Below are positions 1 to 16,334 of a DNA stretch of 64,000 nt, piece by piece; the stretch's first letter is position 1; every line of letters begins with the position of its first letter. The DNA lies in assembly GCA_018857735.1 (NCBI GenBank), contig JABMCL010002457.1, positions 537,501 to 601,500 on the forward strand, given 5' to 3'. Position numbers and translations under genes: made by a program. Origin of the DNA: Alviniconcha marisindica. Its lineage: Eukaryota > Mollusca > Gastropoda > Provannidae. Under the pieces are notes generated by a model that searched no databases, was not told the DNA's origin, and saw only the letters and a list, made by a program, of their open reading frames with translations.

Positions 1-569
1 CGTCACGTCACCTACCTGAACGCATCTCCCCGTCTGCAGGAAACATCTCTACACTGTGTTTTGGGACACCGTCACGTCACCTACCTGAACACATCTCCCC
101 GTCTGCAGGAAACATCTCTACACTGTATTTTGCGACACCGTCACGTCACCTACATGATCGCATCTCCCCGTCTACAGTAGTATCTCTACATCGTGGACAC
201 TGGGTTTTGGGACACCGTCATGTCACCTATATGATAGCATCTTCCCGTCTACAGTAGTATCTCTACACCGTAGACACGGTGTTTTGGGACACCGTCACGT
301 CACCTACTGCTACATGATCACCCCCCCCCCCCACTCCCCCGGCTACAGAAACACATATTCACTGTGGACACAGTTTTTAGACATCGTCACGTCACCTACA
401 TGATCACGGCCCCCGGCTACAAAAACACCTATTCACTGTGGACACTGGGTTTTGGGACACCGTCACGTCATCTCCCGGCCGCAGAAACAGCTATTCACTG
501 TGGACACTGTGTTTTGGGACACCGTCACGTCACCTACATTATTATAGCTCCCCGTCTGCAGAAACATCT
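1..569. repeat. Tandem repeat, 62-92 bp units, about 8 copies
   Basis: The word gacaccgtcacgtcacctac recurs at roughly 1, 66, 134, 211, 288, 380, 456 and 518. Each unit also carries a 'ccccgtctgcag' and 'ctacactgtg' block. The array extends off the left edge and resumes weakly after the TTAA element (to about 870). Confidence 0.9.
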
Positions 570-814
570 TTAACCCCTTCACTGCCCCAGCCTGTAAAAC
601 GTCTGGGCTGAAAGGTGCACACATACCTGCCTGCAAACAGTATTTTGGATGGTCCTGTAACACATCTACTTTCAATACTATGCATTTTGGTGGAAATCCT
701 TTCACGTGCTAATGCGGAGGGGGAAAGGGCCTTACTGATTTCAAATTTAGCACTTTACTTTTATCGGTCGTTTTCAGAGTGACGGCGCGGCAAGCATGGC
801 AGCGAAAGGGTTAA
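570..814. mobile_element. Short TTAA element (MITE), copy 1
   Basis: Bounded by TTAACCCCTTCACTGCC on the left and its near-perfect inverted copy, GGCAGCGAAAGGGTTAA, on the right; 245 bp. It is inserted in a unit of the tandem array, which resumes afterwards. TTAA at both ends fits piggyBac-type target duplication. No coding capacity, so non-autonomous. A second copy is at 34109-34341. Confidence 0.8.
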
Positions 815-921
815 ACATCGGGCACTGAGCTTGGGACACTGTTACTTCACCGACATGATCAGTCAGTGAACGTAACATGCACTCCTAATCTATATTAAGG
901 GACAGCATCACACCCATAGAT

Positions 922-1080
922 AGTTCGGGAGCTGTGTGAGAGTCGAGGTGGCCGTCCTGGGCTGTCCGTCCTAACGAGCCTTCTGGTTTCCGTGGACGTA
1001 AAGCTATATTGAACCATGCTTCGGCATTGGTCTCAGCTTGTCCCTAATATGTCAACTGACATCCGAGGACATTAAGCAAC
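922..1080 (+). repeat. Dispersed repeat family R1, copy 1
   Basis: About 155 bp starting gttcgggagctgtgtgagag and containing gtccgtcctaacgagccttc and ttcggcattggtctcagctt, ending near gaggacattaagcaac. Near-identical copies lie at 5874-6032 and 18731-18893, with a shortened copy at 14940-15020, all in the same orientation. SINE-like in length; no clear tRNA promoter seen. Confidence 0.75.
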
Positions 1081-2952
1081 ACTACCTACCTGTATGACAC
1101 GAGACAGCCCCATTTCTACAGCGGGTATCATTGTGGTGATCTGGTAGTTGAAAAAACACATGCATCTATCCCCACGTTCACAGTGACTACACGCGACAGA
1201 CAAAAACGACAGTATAACAGAAAACAAGATCATGTTACATGTATATACTTTATTCAGTGTTTGCCGCTGTAAATGGCACCTGATAAATACGAGTTGTCAA
1301 ATTACAGCACCTATTTAAATCGTGGACAAAAACAGTAAGCCACTCTGGAAAAGGCAAAGCTGAAATAACGACAACAACAACAACAAAACAAACAAAAATG
1401 GTCACATGGCATGACATGAGGATTTGTTAATACACAATATCCATCTTCCTTTCTGTTTCACAGAGCAGGGGTGCAGAGCAACTTTTCCCGTTGCCACACC
1501 TCGGGGTATTTTTTTCTCTCCACTTCTCCAATCGTAAGGCAAGAGAACGTTGGTAATCATTTGAGACACAGGGTGAGATCAGATGTTAGATTTTATTTTT
1601 TTTTAAACAAAAAAACTCCCATGCTTATCTTTCAACTCATATGATACCAAACCAAGTACATGTAATTGAGAACTGTAAAATAAAAAAGAACAAAATAACA
1701 TCAAAAAGCATAGTCATGATGACAAAAAGAATCATATTCATAAGAATCTCCCCCCCAAAAAAAGAAGAAGAAAAAGAAAAAAAGAAAAAGAAAAAAAACA
1801 AGTCAACTAAATCAATTCAGTTCAGTTTAAGACGGTATCTATATGCTCACACAAACCCATAATTACATACTCCACAACACATCTCTGGGAAGTTTCCCCC
1901 ACATTACCTTTGAAAGAATTCCAGTGTTTCTGATAAACAAGCAAGATGAACAAACTGAGTTTCAGCTGACACATTCAAAGGTAAAGCTTCCTTTATTCTT
2001 CAAACTCTCCTGTGATTTTGAAAACCGTTCCATCATTAAAACTGGAATGGATGTGTACAGCTCACCGGAGGTTATCCTCAAGCAGTTTCGAAGATATCAC
2101 CTAAACAGCATATATTAAGGTTCTCACCAAATCCACATACACGGTGAACATTTTCCTGAAAGACATGCTCAGATGATACGCATTTTGTACAGGATCTTGT
2201 CAATGTATGTACATAAAGTAACCAAACTGGGTCAGAACTTACTAACAGCAATAACAAAACAGTTCTCACTTTGATCTTTTCCAAAATCACTTCGACATTG
2301 AACTGAAAGCACACTAAGGTCATTAAAACTGGTACAAACGTAAAAGCTTGATGTTATTATCCTGCAAAGTTTTAAAGAGCTGCCTACAATCATCCGAAAG
2401 AATAAGTCAAGGTTAATGTTGTTTGTCATGATCAGCTGCAGATCTGCTGCGCAGACATACATAACAACAAGACAATACCTGCACTTATACAGGTAAGAAC
2501 GGAATGAAAAGAAACAATACAGTTATCATTTCCGACAGCCTTGTAACCCCGCCGTAAGATCATGGTCATCAAAGCTGCATATGAAATTGTAATTTAGCTC
2601 AGTGGAGTTTATCATCATGTAAAATTTACAACCTTAAATGGTTTTGTTCTGTTTTGCCAGGGTTGGTCATATGATCATTTGCTCACTTTTCATGCAGTCC
2701 AAAAACATACTGGCTTCAAAGATTTGCACCAGTAATACACAAATTTACTTTAAATGCATTGTTAACAAAACAGACATCAACAATAACAATCAGAACAAAC
2801 TATACAAAGAAAAAAAATCTCTTCAACTGGGCTGATACATACATGTATAACCATGCTAAGGTACATTCTGAGGTACATGTGCATAAACAAGCAAAACCTG
2901 AAAATATTAACAATGTACAATTTGATAAGATCCGCACACATACAACATTAAA

Positions 2953-3190
2953 AAGAATGCTATTTACGAGGACAAGAGACAACATGTAAATTTTTTGCGG
3001 TAATCCCCTTTTTCAAGCCACAAAACAACATTTAAATAGTGAAAACTTAGACGTAGAACTAAGATACATATTTGTGTTTGGTTGAGTTATGTTGTTTCTG
3101 TGTCCAGTGCATGGAAGAATGTTGGCATGACAATCATGTGTCAAACGCTAGCAGTCATTCTTGTTTCAGATTTTTTTGGGTACAATTTGA
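2953..3190. repeat. Foldback-like repeat family R2, copy 1 (degenerate)
   Basis: Contains cggtaatccccttttt, caagccacaaaacaaca and ends aaacgctagcagtcattctt. It shares these blocks with copies at 44440-44735, 47815-48147, 53311-53548 and 57720-57915. Confidence 0.5.
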
Positions 3191-4565
3191 CACTTTCCGC
3201 ACTTTAAAATTAACAACTTGAATATTCTGAGACAGATAATACTGTTTAACTCTTTGTAAACAGTCTTCAGGTAATATTATTTTAAACTGATGTGGCAACT
3301 TCAGAACAGTTCTCGCTAACTTTGGATACTCTGTTTTGCTAAACACAGAGTAAAACTAGTTTTGTAATGTTCAGTTTCTACTCAGCCTCCCATCTTAACT
3401 TAATACTGATTTGATATTTCTTTGCCTCTCTTGCTTGTTCGTCTTCTCTGCGGATGCAGATTTTTTTTCATTGAAACAAACAAACAAACAAACAATCAAA
3501 AAACAAGAGTAACCAAGGTTAAGCACAGTTAAGAGTATACTACTCTCTCCACCTGAAAGATATATCATACCATATAAATTATATATATAATAAGGATTCT
3601 GGATGCTCTGATTTTACAATTAATCTGCAGTTATGTGTTTTACAGTTATATATTACATGCAATCTTTCCTCCTCCTCATCTTGTGTACAATTCTCCATTA
3701 TTTCAGCACTTATAATAATTTGTAAATTTTAAACTGCAATAAATTACCCATATCAAGATTCCAACAGGCAACAGAGGCAAGATTATTTTTCTTTCCAGTG
3801 GCTGCTAACAATCAGTCTTATGGATATATTACAGTTATCAAGCTAAAAATCCCATTCCTGCTTATGTAGCACAGCGGCCACCATCTGCTCTTCCTAACAG
3901 ACATGGTAAACAATGCATGCATCAACAATGCACATAATTATACAGCTTATGAATGGAGAATTAATTCATCTAAAAGTGGACTTCATATAAAATTCAGTAA
4001 AAACCACTGAAAAGACAATAAAAGATTTTTTTAAACCCCAAATAGTAGCAGTGGTCTTCTGCTGATCCTGATCTCAAATGTACTGTTCATGATCACTTTC
4101 CTGTGTGTGTGTGTGTGTGTGTGCGTGCGCGCGTGTGGGTGTGTGAGATCACATTGCTGGGACTGCTATATAATATGTAAGAATCTAAGATACAGCTGTT
4201 ATTAGTGTTAGCATCACAGAAATGTACATTTGCCTTCAACAATGTAGCTGAAATGGTCGATTAACTCATTAACTCCGGGTCTGCTTCACTCATTGCATAC
4301 AAACCACTTGCTAATCACCTGTCAGACACCACATCACAAACACCAGCCCTTCTCCCAGACCTGCTCTCCTCTGCATTTGGGAGTCAAAGGTGTGTTGTCT
4401 GCCCTCTTTGCTGCTTGGGTAATATTATACTTTTAGAGCCAAAGAGTACAGGCACTGTTTAGGGACATCATGACTGCACATACTGAACACACTCATAAGG
4501 AGCAAGTAATACTTAATAATAAATGGTCAGCAATAACTAATCTCCTGGTAATATGACGACAGCTT

Positions 4566-5020
4566 ACAGGCTGTAATACATTTACCCCTGATGATCAGGG
4601 TATCATTTGTCATCATATGATCATAGGCTGCAATACATTTACCCCTGATGACCAGGGTATCATTTGTCATCATATGATCATAGGCTGCAATACATTTACC
4701 CCTGATGACCAGGGTATCATTTGTCCTCATAGGATGTAATACATTTACCCCTGATGACCAGGGTATCATTTGTCATCATAGGCTGTAATACATTTACCCC
4801 TGATGTCAAGGGTATCATTTGTCATCATAGGATGTAATACATTTACCCCTGATGACCAGGGTATCATTTGTCATCATAGGCTGTAATACATTTACCCCTG
4901 ATGTCCAGGGTATCATTTGTCATCATAGGCTGTAATACATTTACTCCTGATGATCAGGGTATGATTTTTCATCATAGGCTGTAATACATTTACTCCTGAT
5001 GATCAGGGTATTATTTGTCT
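4566..5020. repeat. 49-59-bp tandem repeat with palindromic core, about 9 copies
   Basis: The unit holds taatacatttacccctgatg then atcagggtatcatttgtcat. The core ccctgatgatcaggg is a perfect palindrome around one base, so each unit can form a small hairpin; some copies have accaggg and lose one pair. Confidence 0.9.
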
Positions 5021-5873
5021 CATGACACCAATGAAGTTTTCTGTACTGTGTGTTTTACTGTACTGTGTGTTTTACTATCAACATTATTTATCAAGCACAC
5101 ATTGTCATTTTGCTACATTAACAAAACATATATATATATATATGTGTATTATATCTCCACATGGCACTCTGTCCTACATTCCTGATTAATTACAGCTACT
5201 TATAATGTACTACAGCAAAAAAGATGTGCCAAAGTCTCTATTATCAAAATCATGATCCATGCACTGCATCTCTTGAATTTTTCATCTCAAGAAACACCAC
5301 AAACCTGATAAAGCCATATAATATGTATCAGAGCTGCAACTCATGCAGAAATAAATTCCATTTAAACATTTTTTTATTACATTTGTGATATTGACGATGA
5401 TCATAGCCAGTGCACAGGAAGAAAGATTTCAAATCTTTATTATTCACCTGAAAGCAGCCTCAGTATTACAACACTAGAGGTAGCAACATTTCCCTGAGGC
5501 AATTTGATCCTTAGCACAATAGTACTGATTACAAGCTACAAACTGTATACTATTGGGCGATTCAGGCGGGGTTGTTAACTCCCTTGATTTTTGCCCGGCA
5601 TTGCTTAAGTCCCTTGGCTGCTTTTACTTCCGGTGCGTACTTTCTACACTGTGACAGTGAATTTGGGAATTTTACACTGCCAACTTTAAAGGCATTTTTG
5701 GAATCCTGTAGTCATGATGTATCTGGCAATAAGCAATAACTTGAACTCGCGATCTTCTGGTCAGCCAAAAAACGATGCAAAGACACTTTTTTTCCACCCT
5801 CCATCCCCTTACCACGGTAATTTTTGCAACTGCAACAGTATTGTTGCAACTGCAACAGTATTGGCATTTCATA

Positions 5874-6032
5874 GTTCAGGAGCTGTGTGAGAGTCGAGGT
5901 GGACGTCCTGGGCTGTCCGTCCTAACGAGCCTTCTGGTTTCCGTGGACGTAAAGAATTACTGAACCGTGCTTCGGCATTGGTCACAACTTGTCCCTAATA
6001 TGTCAACTGACATCTGAGGACATAAAGCATCA
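5874..6032 (+). repeat. Dispersed repeat family R1, copy 2
   Basis: Same body as the copy at 922-1080, with few differences (acgagccttctggtttccgt; ttcggcattggtcacaactt). Confidence 0.75.
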
Positions 6033-6429
6033 CTTCATCATTGGCATTTGTACTGCTTCGAAATTCTAGGTTCAACTTCCACTGTTATACACAGTGTGAA
6101 GCAACGCCTACTCAGAAATCGGCACGGAAGTGCACTGCAACTTCTCGTGACTTTTTGCCTGAAAGATTACAAAGTGCATTCACTCTAGCAAACCAGCTTC
6201 GCCGAATTGCCCAATAGCAACAAAACTATTGCTATTCATTTTATTTATCTATTGCAGGATTCCTCCCCCCCCCCCCCTTCCACTGTCTTTGCAATTGCAT
6301 GTCCCATGTGGCTGGGTTTTTTTTTCAAGTCAGTTCCACACTAAAAAAACAACAATTATGTATCAAAATGCCCTGTTGATTTTGTACTGAATCTTTAAAC
6401 TGAGTTTTGTGAGTGATGAGTGGGTCTGG

Positions 6430-6790
6430 ATTTAATGCCTGACACCATCAAGTCTGCGGTTCACTTGCTGCACGCTGTAGCCTCTTTGAAGTTTGACGCA
6501 TGTGCTGATGTCACTAGAGGAAGACCTTCAACAAGATCAAAGTGGCAGCTGGTACTGGTAGCCACAAGGCCAGCTGTGACACATTATGCTGTTTGTACAT
6601 CCAGTCCTGCTAAGCATCACTCACCCAACTCCGCTTCTAAATTAAAAATAAAATCAACACAGCATTTTATAAAAAATCCCTCATTTGACATTTCACGTTT
6701 TTACTTTGACCTCTTGGAGTTCTGCCTGCTTGACAAAACACATTTTGAGAAGGCTAGTTTCTTTAACAGAAATGTGTCACAAGAAGGTAA
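6430..6790 (+). repeat. Diverged duplicated segment R7, copy 1
   Basis: Contains accatcaagtctgcggttca and, further right, ttgacaaaacacattttgag then aaggctagtttctttaa. The blocks recur in the same order at 21100-21400. Its 159-codon open frame loses any protein-like character after the first third. Confidence 0.45.
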
Positions 6791-8161
6791 AAAACAAAAC
6801 AAAAAACATCAAAAGAAACAAATAACCATAATAATAAACATCAACCAATCAATCAATAAACGCAGGAAGCGTACAGCTGGAAATAGTGGAATTTTATAAT
6901 CATATTACCCCTGGCAGCTAAAATTCACTGTAAGGTCTTTGAAGCCATCTCATCTCCTCTTTTATAAATTTACAGTTTACTTACAGAATGATCATGATGC
7001 AACATCTTGTACAAGTCAAAGGCATCACTATGACATCAACTCTTTCTCTCTCTCCCTCTCTCTCACATAACCACTGATGATACATTCTTTGAAGATCTAG
7101 TCACAGTGCAATGGCATCAATCAAAATCCTGAGTACTATAACATTCAAGCATGTCAATCATGACACACAGACTCTGTTTTCAATAATTAAAAGCACTATG
7201 TGTTTAAACAAAATGCACATACTTTCACTAGTTTCAGTTAAAAATACTTATAAATGTGTAAAATATTCGACATACAATTTAAATGAGTGGATAAAAAATA
7301 AAATTACAAGCTGTGATGTGTAAAAACTGTAAGCAATAATTTACATGCTGAGAGAGATATATATATATATACATACATCTAATATCTACTAATACAATAA
7401 GTATAGCAATCATTATTTGAAAAAAATAAAGATAATAAGGCCTTATGAGGCAATAAATATACAACATATCACTTTTATCAGATGTTGTATTTAAAAGTCT
7501 GCCAACTCTATGACTATGTGACTTGTGAGAGTTTTAAGACAGAACCAATGTTCTGCTCTTCTAATACTTACTAGCCATTGTCAACGCTCATGAACACAGA
7601 ACACATTAATCCACTGAACAAAAATTGTGGATTAAAATATTTATAAACTTCTTTTTTATCAATCATTTAAATGATTTAGTTTGTAATGCTGACAAAGCAT
7701 TCTTTATACATCATTTTCTGGAAACATAATACCCTGTAAGTGCAATGATCAACAGCTGTATCATATGAAGCAGGTAGTAAATTACTGCTTATAACTGACT
7801 ACTGTTGAGGCAACAGTATGTCAATAATAAATTTTTTAATTTGAAGTCATCCAACTTGTGCACTGTAACTGTCACAGTACCAGTTAACTGCATGTAATGT
7901 ATTTAAACAAATAATAACAGGATATATTTTTTCTCCCATCATTTTTTGTTTTGTTTTGACGTATCAGGACTTTTTTGCTGTTGTAAATTTCAATAATCAT
8001 TTCATTTAGAACTGCGTGCATGCGATGTCCTCAATCATGATGGGTGCGGGCAACATGCAAGTGGGACAGTCCCTTAAAATTTTCGTTGCCATGAAACAGA
8101 CTAGCTTTCAATGTGACCTGAAACCATGATGAATACATGACAATACATTCTAATGCTAGCA

Positions 8162-12622
<4,461 letters not shown>

Positions 12623-12818
12623 TCTGGTAGTGCTACTGCTTGGCCGTCACCTTGCTGAGGTGGAGTCAACCTGTACAGATCACAGAATCACTCATATTAA
12701 TTATCATTGTAATATGAAATATCACAATGCCAATACACACATTTTTGCACATGTTTAAATAACAAAAATGCAGACATTCAGGAACACTGCATGAAACTAG
12801 TAGGACTAGGAGTAGGAC

Positions 12819-12820
<2 letters not shown>

Positions 12821-12854
<34 letters not shown>
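12821..12854 (+). repeat. Poly-G run of 34
   Basis: 34 consecutive G, reading as poly-C in the minus-strand transcript, about 150 nt upstream of the possible acceptor of RG-rich exon A. Confidence 0.97.
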
Positions 12855-13184
12855 CTAGGTGATCATTTGCTACAATTCTAATGTCATTCAGTGATTCACA
12901 AGTGCTGCGAACAACCAGTGAACCATCAGCCAGCCCTTCCTCACATCTCTGCTACAGTTGGTTCAAATACAATACTTAGCCAGTTACATCTATCCTCCCT
13001 TTCATGCTCCAATGAAATTGAAACATCAACTCTTCTACATTAATTTTCATGGACATGAGCTTTCAACTATCCAAAGCCTCTGTGTAACCAACAAAAGCAC
13101 TAGAGTGAGTAGAAACATGAAGGATTTGGCTGGAGCAGTGGGGAGTGTATGTGACTTGTGAGATAAGCCCACAGAAAAGATGAC

Positions 13185-13186
<2 letters not shown>

Positions 13187-13250
<64 letters not shown>
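13187..13250. repeat. (TA)n microsatellite, second
   Basis: About 32 TA units in the intron upstream of RG-rich exon A. Confidence 0.97.
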
Positions 13251-13253
<3 letters not shown>

Positions 13254-14674
13254 CTATTTCACCAGTTCTGGGTCTTTAACAATGATTAGCTGAAGTTCCG
13301 TGGAAGTTTACACAAAAATAACAATGACACAAAGCCAAGGAGATTCTTTTTTAAGCATAAAATTAGTTCTAAGTACTGATTGTGGCTAGCTGAAGTTTTG
13401 TAAAGTTTACATTTTTAATATTTAATTTTACAGTTACTAGAATACTACATAGAAAAGAGCAGATTTCCCCCCATTTAATTAGCTCTAACTTGTTTAAACA
13501 CTTGGCCTTGCACCCACTCCAAGATTTTTGTGGAGTCAAAATTCTGTGCAGACTTTATGAAACCCTTCAGAATCAGATGAGATTACAAACCAAGGTCCCC
13601 CATGTGTACATACTATTTATTACATGTCCCAAAATCATGAAAATACATAGATTAAAAATCCTGGAACCAGTTTAATGAACACAGTTATAAACTATGTTAG
13701 TGGAAAGCCCTCCAACCCATTGCATGGTTATAAATAGTTAGGTGCATAATTCAAAGTTATGACAGCCCTGCCAAACTGCCACAACTGTGATAGCCTGAGG
13801 TGGTCTATATTTAACTGTGATTGGAATAAACACTGGCTTTTCCTTCACATCCACTACAAACTGACACCAACTGACTCTCCAATCACATGCTGAAAAAGTA
13901 TCTGTTGCATAAAACTGCTAAGCCATCATTATTTGCATTGATAATGATAATCATACTCATAGTAATGTAATATATGTTATTAAACAGGAAAAGAAAGAAA
14001 AAAGCATCATATTTTTCTGCAAAACAAAACAAAAGAATAACTTGGGGAAAATTGCACGCATGCGACATGTCATTGTCAGTTACTGACAACTTCTACTTTA
14101 GAAGTCTAAATCAGTAAATGCCAATTGCCATGCTGTTTAACAACTAAAACTAGGGTGTTTTGGGCCATCAGTTTCTATGAATTCCTTTTCAGTGTATTTC
14201 ATCCCCACCCCCCTTAAATGGAACTACTCTGACCCGGAAAATAAAAATGTCTCTCCACGTTTACGTTAACTGATACAATGCTTTTTCTACGGAAAGTGTT
14301 CTACTTAGTTACAAAACGAAGAGCTGCAGATTTGAATACCGAGTATTTAACTTTAAACACTAAACAGAAACTGTGACTATTGTGCTATTTCTTTCTATAA
14401 ATCTATTCTTTAAATCGCTAAAATGGGGGAAATCCGTTCTTATCCTTAGATCTATAATGTTGTTTATATAAATGCCAGTGCGGATGAAAACTCTCGGACA
14501 AGCCTCGAAAGCATACTACTGGGTTGGTCGGCGTCTTTGTTTACAAACTGTGGAGCAGGCGAGCTTCTGCCTCCGATCACAGTTCTCTTCACAATGTTCG
14601 CAGACTACATCGCGCACTAAATCTTTAACACAAGGTCACTAGCAACCAATGATGTCAAAACTGACTGCACTCAC

Positions 14675-14732
14675 AGCGGGTAATTGTGGAGGAGAAGACC
14701 GAGGCGCCCACCTTCGTGAACGAGGAAGCCAT
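14675..14732 (-). CDS. Candidate first coding exon
   Basis: ATG followed by 19 codons (MASSFTKVGASVFSSTITR) and a strong donor, CGCT|GTGAGT, in a locally CpG-rich stretch. It lies 2 kb upstream of the RG-rich exons on the same strand. Its phase 1 does not fit the visible acceptor options of exon A directly, so either an exon between is missing or this is another gene or a 5'-UTR exon. Confidence 0.35.
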
Positions 14733-14739
14733 GTTGTTT

Positions 14740-14830
14740 GTCTCCAAAAATTCAATTGGCTGGTAACCAATCGTTTGCGAGTGTTTCATCGGTGTGCGTA
14801 ATGAAAGCTGCGCGGCCGCCTTAGCCTGTC
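14740..14830 (-). promoter_or_regulatory. Candidate promoter with paired CCAAT boxes
   Basis: Two CCAAT elements in opposite orientation sit close together (14755-14759 and 14767-14771), 25-40 bp upstream of the minus-strand ATG at 14732. The sequence just beyond holds CpG-rich words including gcgcggccgcc. CCAAT pairs bind NF-Y in animals. No TATA box was seen at the expected distance. Confidence 0.4.
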
Positions 14831-14939
14831 TGGCTCCACCTTTGATGGGTCTAGTTGTACAGGCTATACCGCGCTGCACCACACCTACTCACAGGCATCA
14901 AAATGCAGTGTGTATAATCGTAAATATCAACACAATAAT

Positions 14940-15020
14940 TGTTCAGGAGCTGTGTGTGTCGAGGTGGCCGTCCTGGCTGTACCTAACAGTCCCTTTGGTC
15001 AATGTGGACGTTAAGCAACA
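14940..15020 (+). repeat. Dispersed repeat family R1, truncated copy
   Basis: Carries gttcaggagctgtgtgtgtc and a shortened body ending gtggacgttaagcaac. It lies 170 bp upstream of the candidate minus-strand promoter. Confidence 0.6.
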
Positions 15021-15645
15021 TTTGAAGAAGATATTGTAATTATCAGGGAATCATTTATAATTATCACTACAGATTTACAATTACCCGTCACATATCATAG
15101 TAATTGTATACTTTGATGTTACCAAGCTGCTGAAGAACTCTCACCAAAGGGACATAAAGATGTGTGAATATGTCGTACAAGTATGCAGTAATAATGAGGT
15201 CTTTTTAACATGACCTTATGGCAGTTGACTAGCATTAAAAATCTATAATTTTAAATCTGTCTCCATAACTATAATAATAATAATAATAATAATAACTCTT
15301 ATATAGCGCTATACCCCGTAAAAAATTACAAGCTCGCGGCGCTGTACATTATCAACTTCAAAATCCGCTTGACAATCAAAAAAGTACAAGTACTATAAAT
15401 GCATACATCTCAAAATGACAAAAAAAGCCAGGATGAAACCAAAAACTCTACACATTCCAGATGTTTAGACCAAACCATTTTGACATCACTCTTTTCCATG
15501 GCTGCTGTGTGAATTTAGATTCAAATCACACTGAAGATCCAGCTCAGTGTTTAAAAACCCTCTACTGCTAGCAAACCGTCTACCAACTCCCCCCCTACCC
15601 CCCCACAATTTGTTCTTGAAACATTTTAATGTGGTTTGTGTGTCA

Positions 15646-15713
<68 letters not shown>

Positions 15714-15768
15714 TTTTGATGTGATGTGTGTGTCAATGTGTGTGTGTGAGTGTATGTGCATCATTTTG

Positions 15769-15828
<60 letters not shown>

Positions 15829-15875
15829 TGGTCATTTTGTGTGGTATGTCAGTGTGTGTGTGTCATTTTGATGTG

Positions 15876-15951
<76 letters not shown>

Positions 15952-16060
15952 ATCATTTTGATGTGGTGTGTGTGTCAGTGTGTGTGTATCATTTTGATGT
16001 GGTGTGTGTCAGTGTGTGTGCATGTGTGTGTGTGTCTGTGTGTGCGTGTGTGAGCATGTC
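15646..16060 (+). repeat. Cluster of (GT)n blocks separated by 'catttttgatgtg'-type spacers
   Basis: Several GT tracts of 20-35 units interleaved with repeated words such as catcattttgatgtg and gtgtgtcagtgtgtg. It looks like a minisatellite built from microsatellite plus spacer. Confidence 0.9.
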
Positions 16061-16334
16061 AGTGAGCGTGAGTGCATGAGTGGGTGTGTAATGTAGATTT
16101 GCTGTTTGGCTCCTTGTGGTTTGAACTGCATGTGAGTCATTGTTATTATCATTTCCTGCTCGTGGTTGATTGATTTTGTTGTTTGACATCCACAGAAACC
16201 TCCTGGTATATTAAGGATGGGTGTGGCACCATTTAAATTTGAATTCTGTACAGTGTGCAAAATATGACCCAGAGGCCAGCACTGCATCTTGAAAATGTTT
16301 ACACAGATTCGTGGGCTTTTGTGCAGATTTTAGC

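Larger units (their letters stand above)
815..8161. other. Gene-poor AT-rich stretch, possible 3' UTR of the RG-rich gene
   Basis: Apart from the repeats listed, no exon with codon character was found. Minus-strand AATAAA signals occur at several places (for example near 1251, 1594, 1990 and 5433), so the 3' end of the RG-rich gene cannot be fixed. Homopolymer and purine-rich runs are frequent around 1750-1800. Confidence 0.5.

Noticed and set aside
6420..6899. 159-codon plus-strand open frame
   Set aside because: It ends in Lys/Asn-rich AT-driven sequence, lacks splice partners and coincides with duplicated segment R7.
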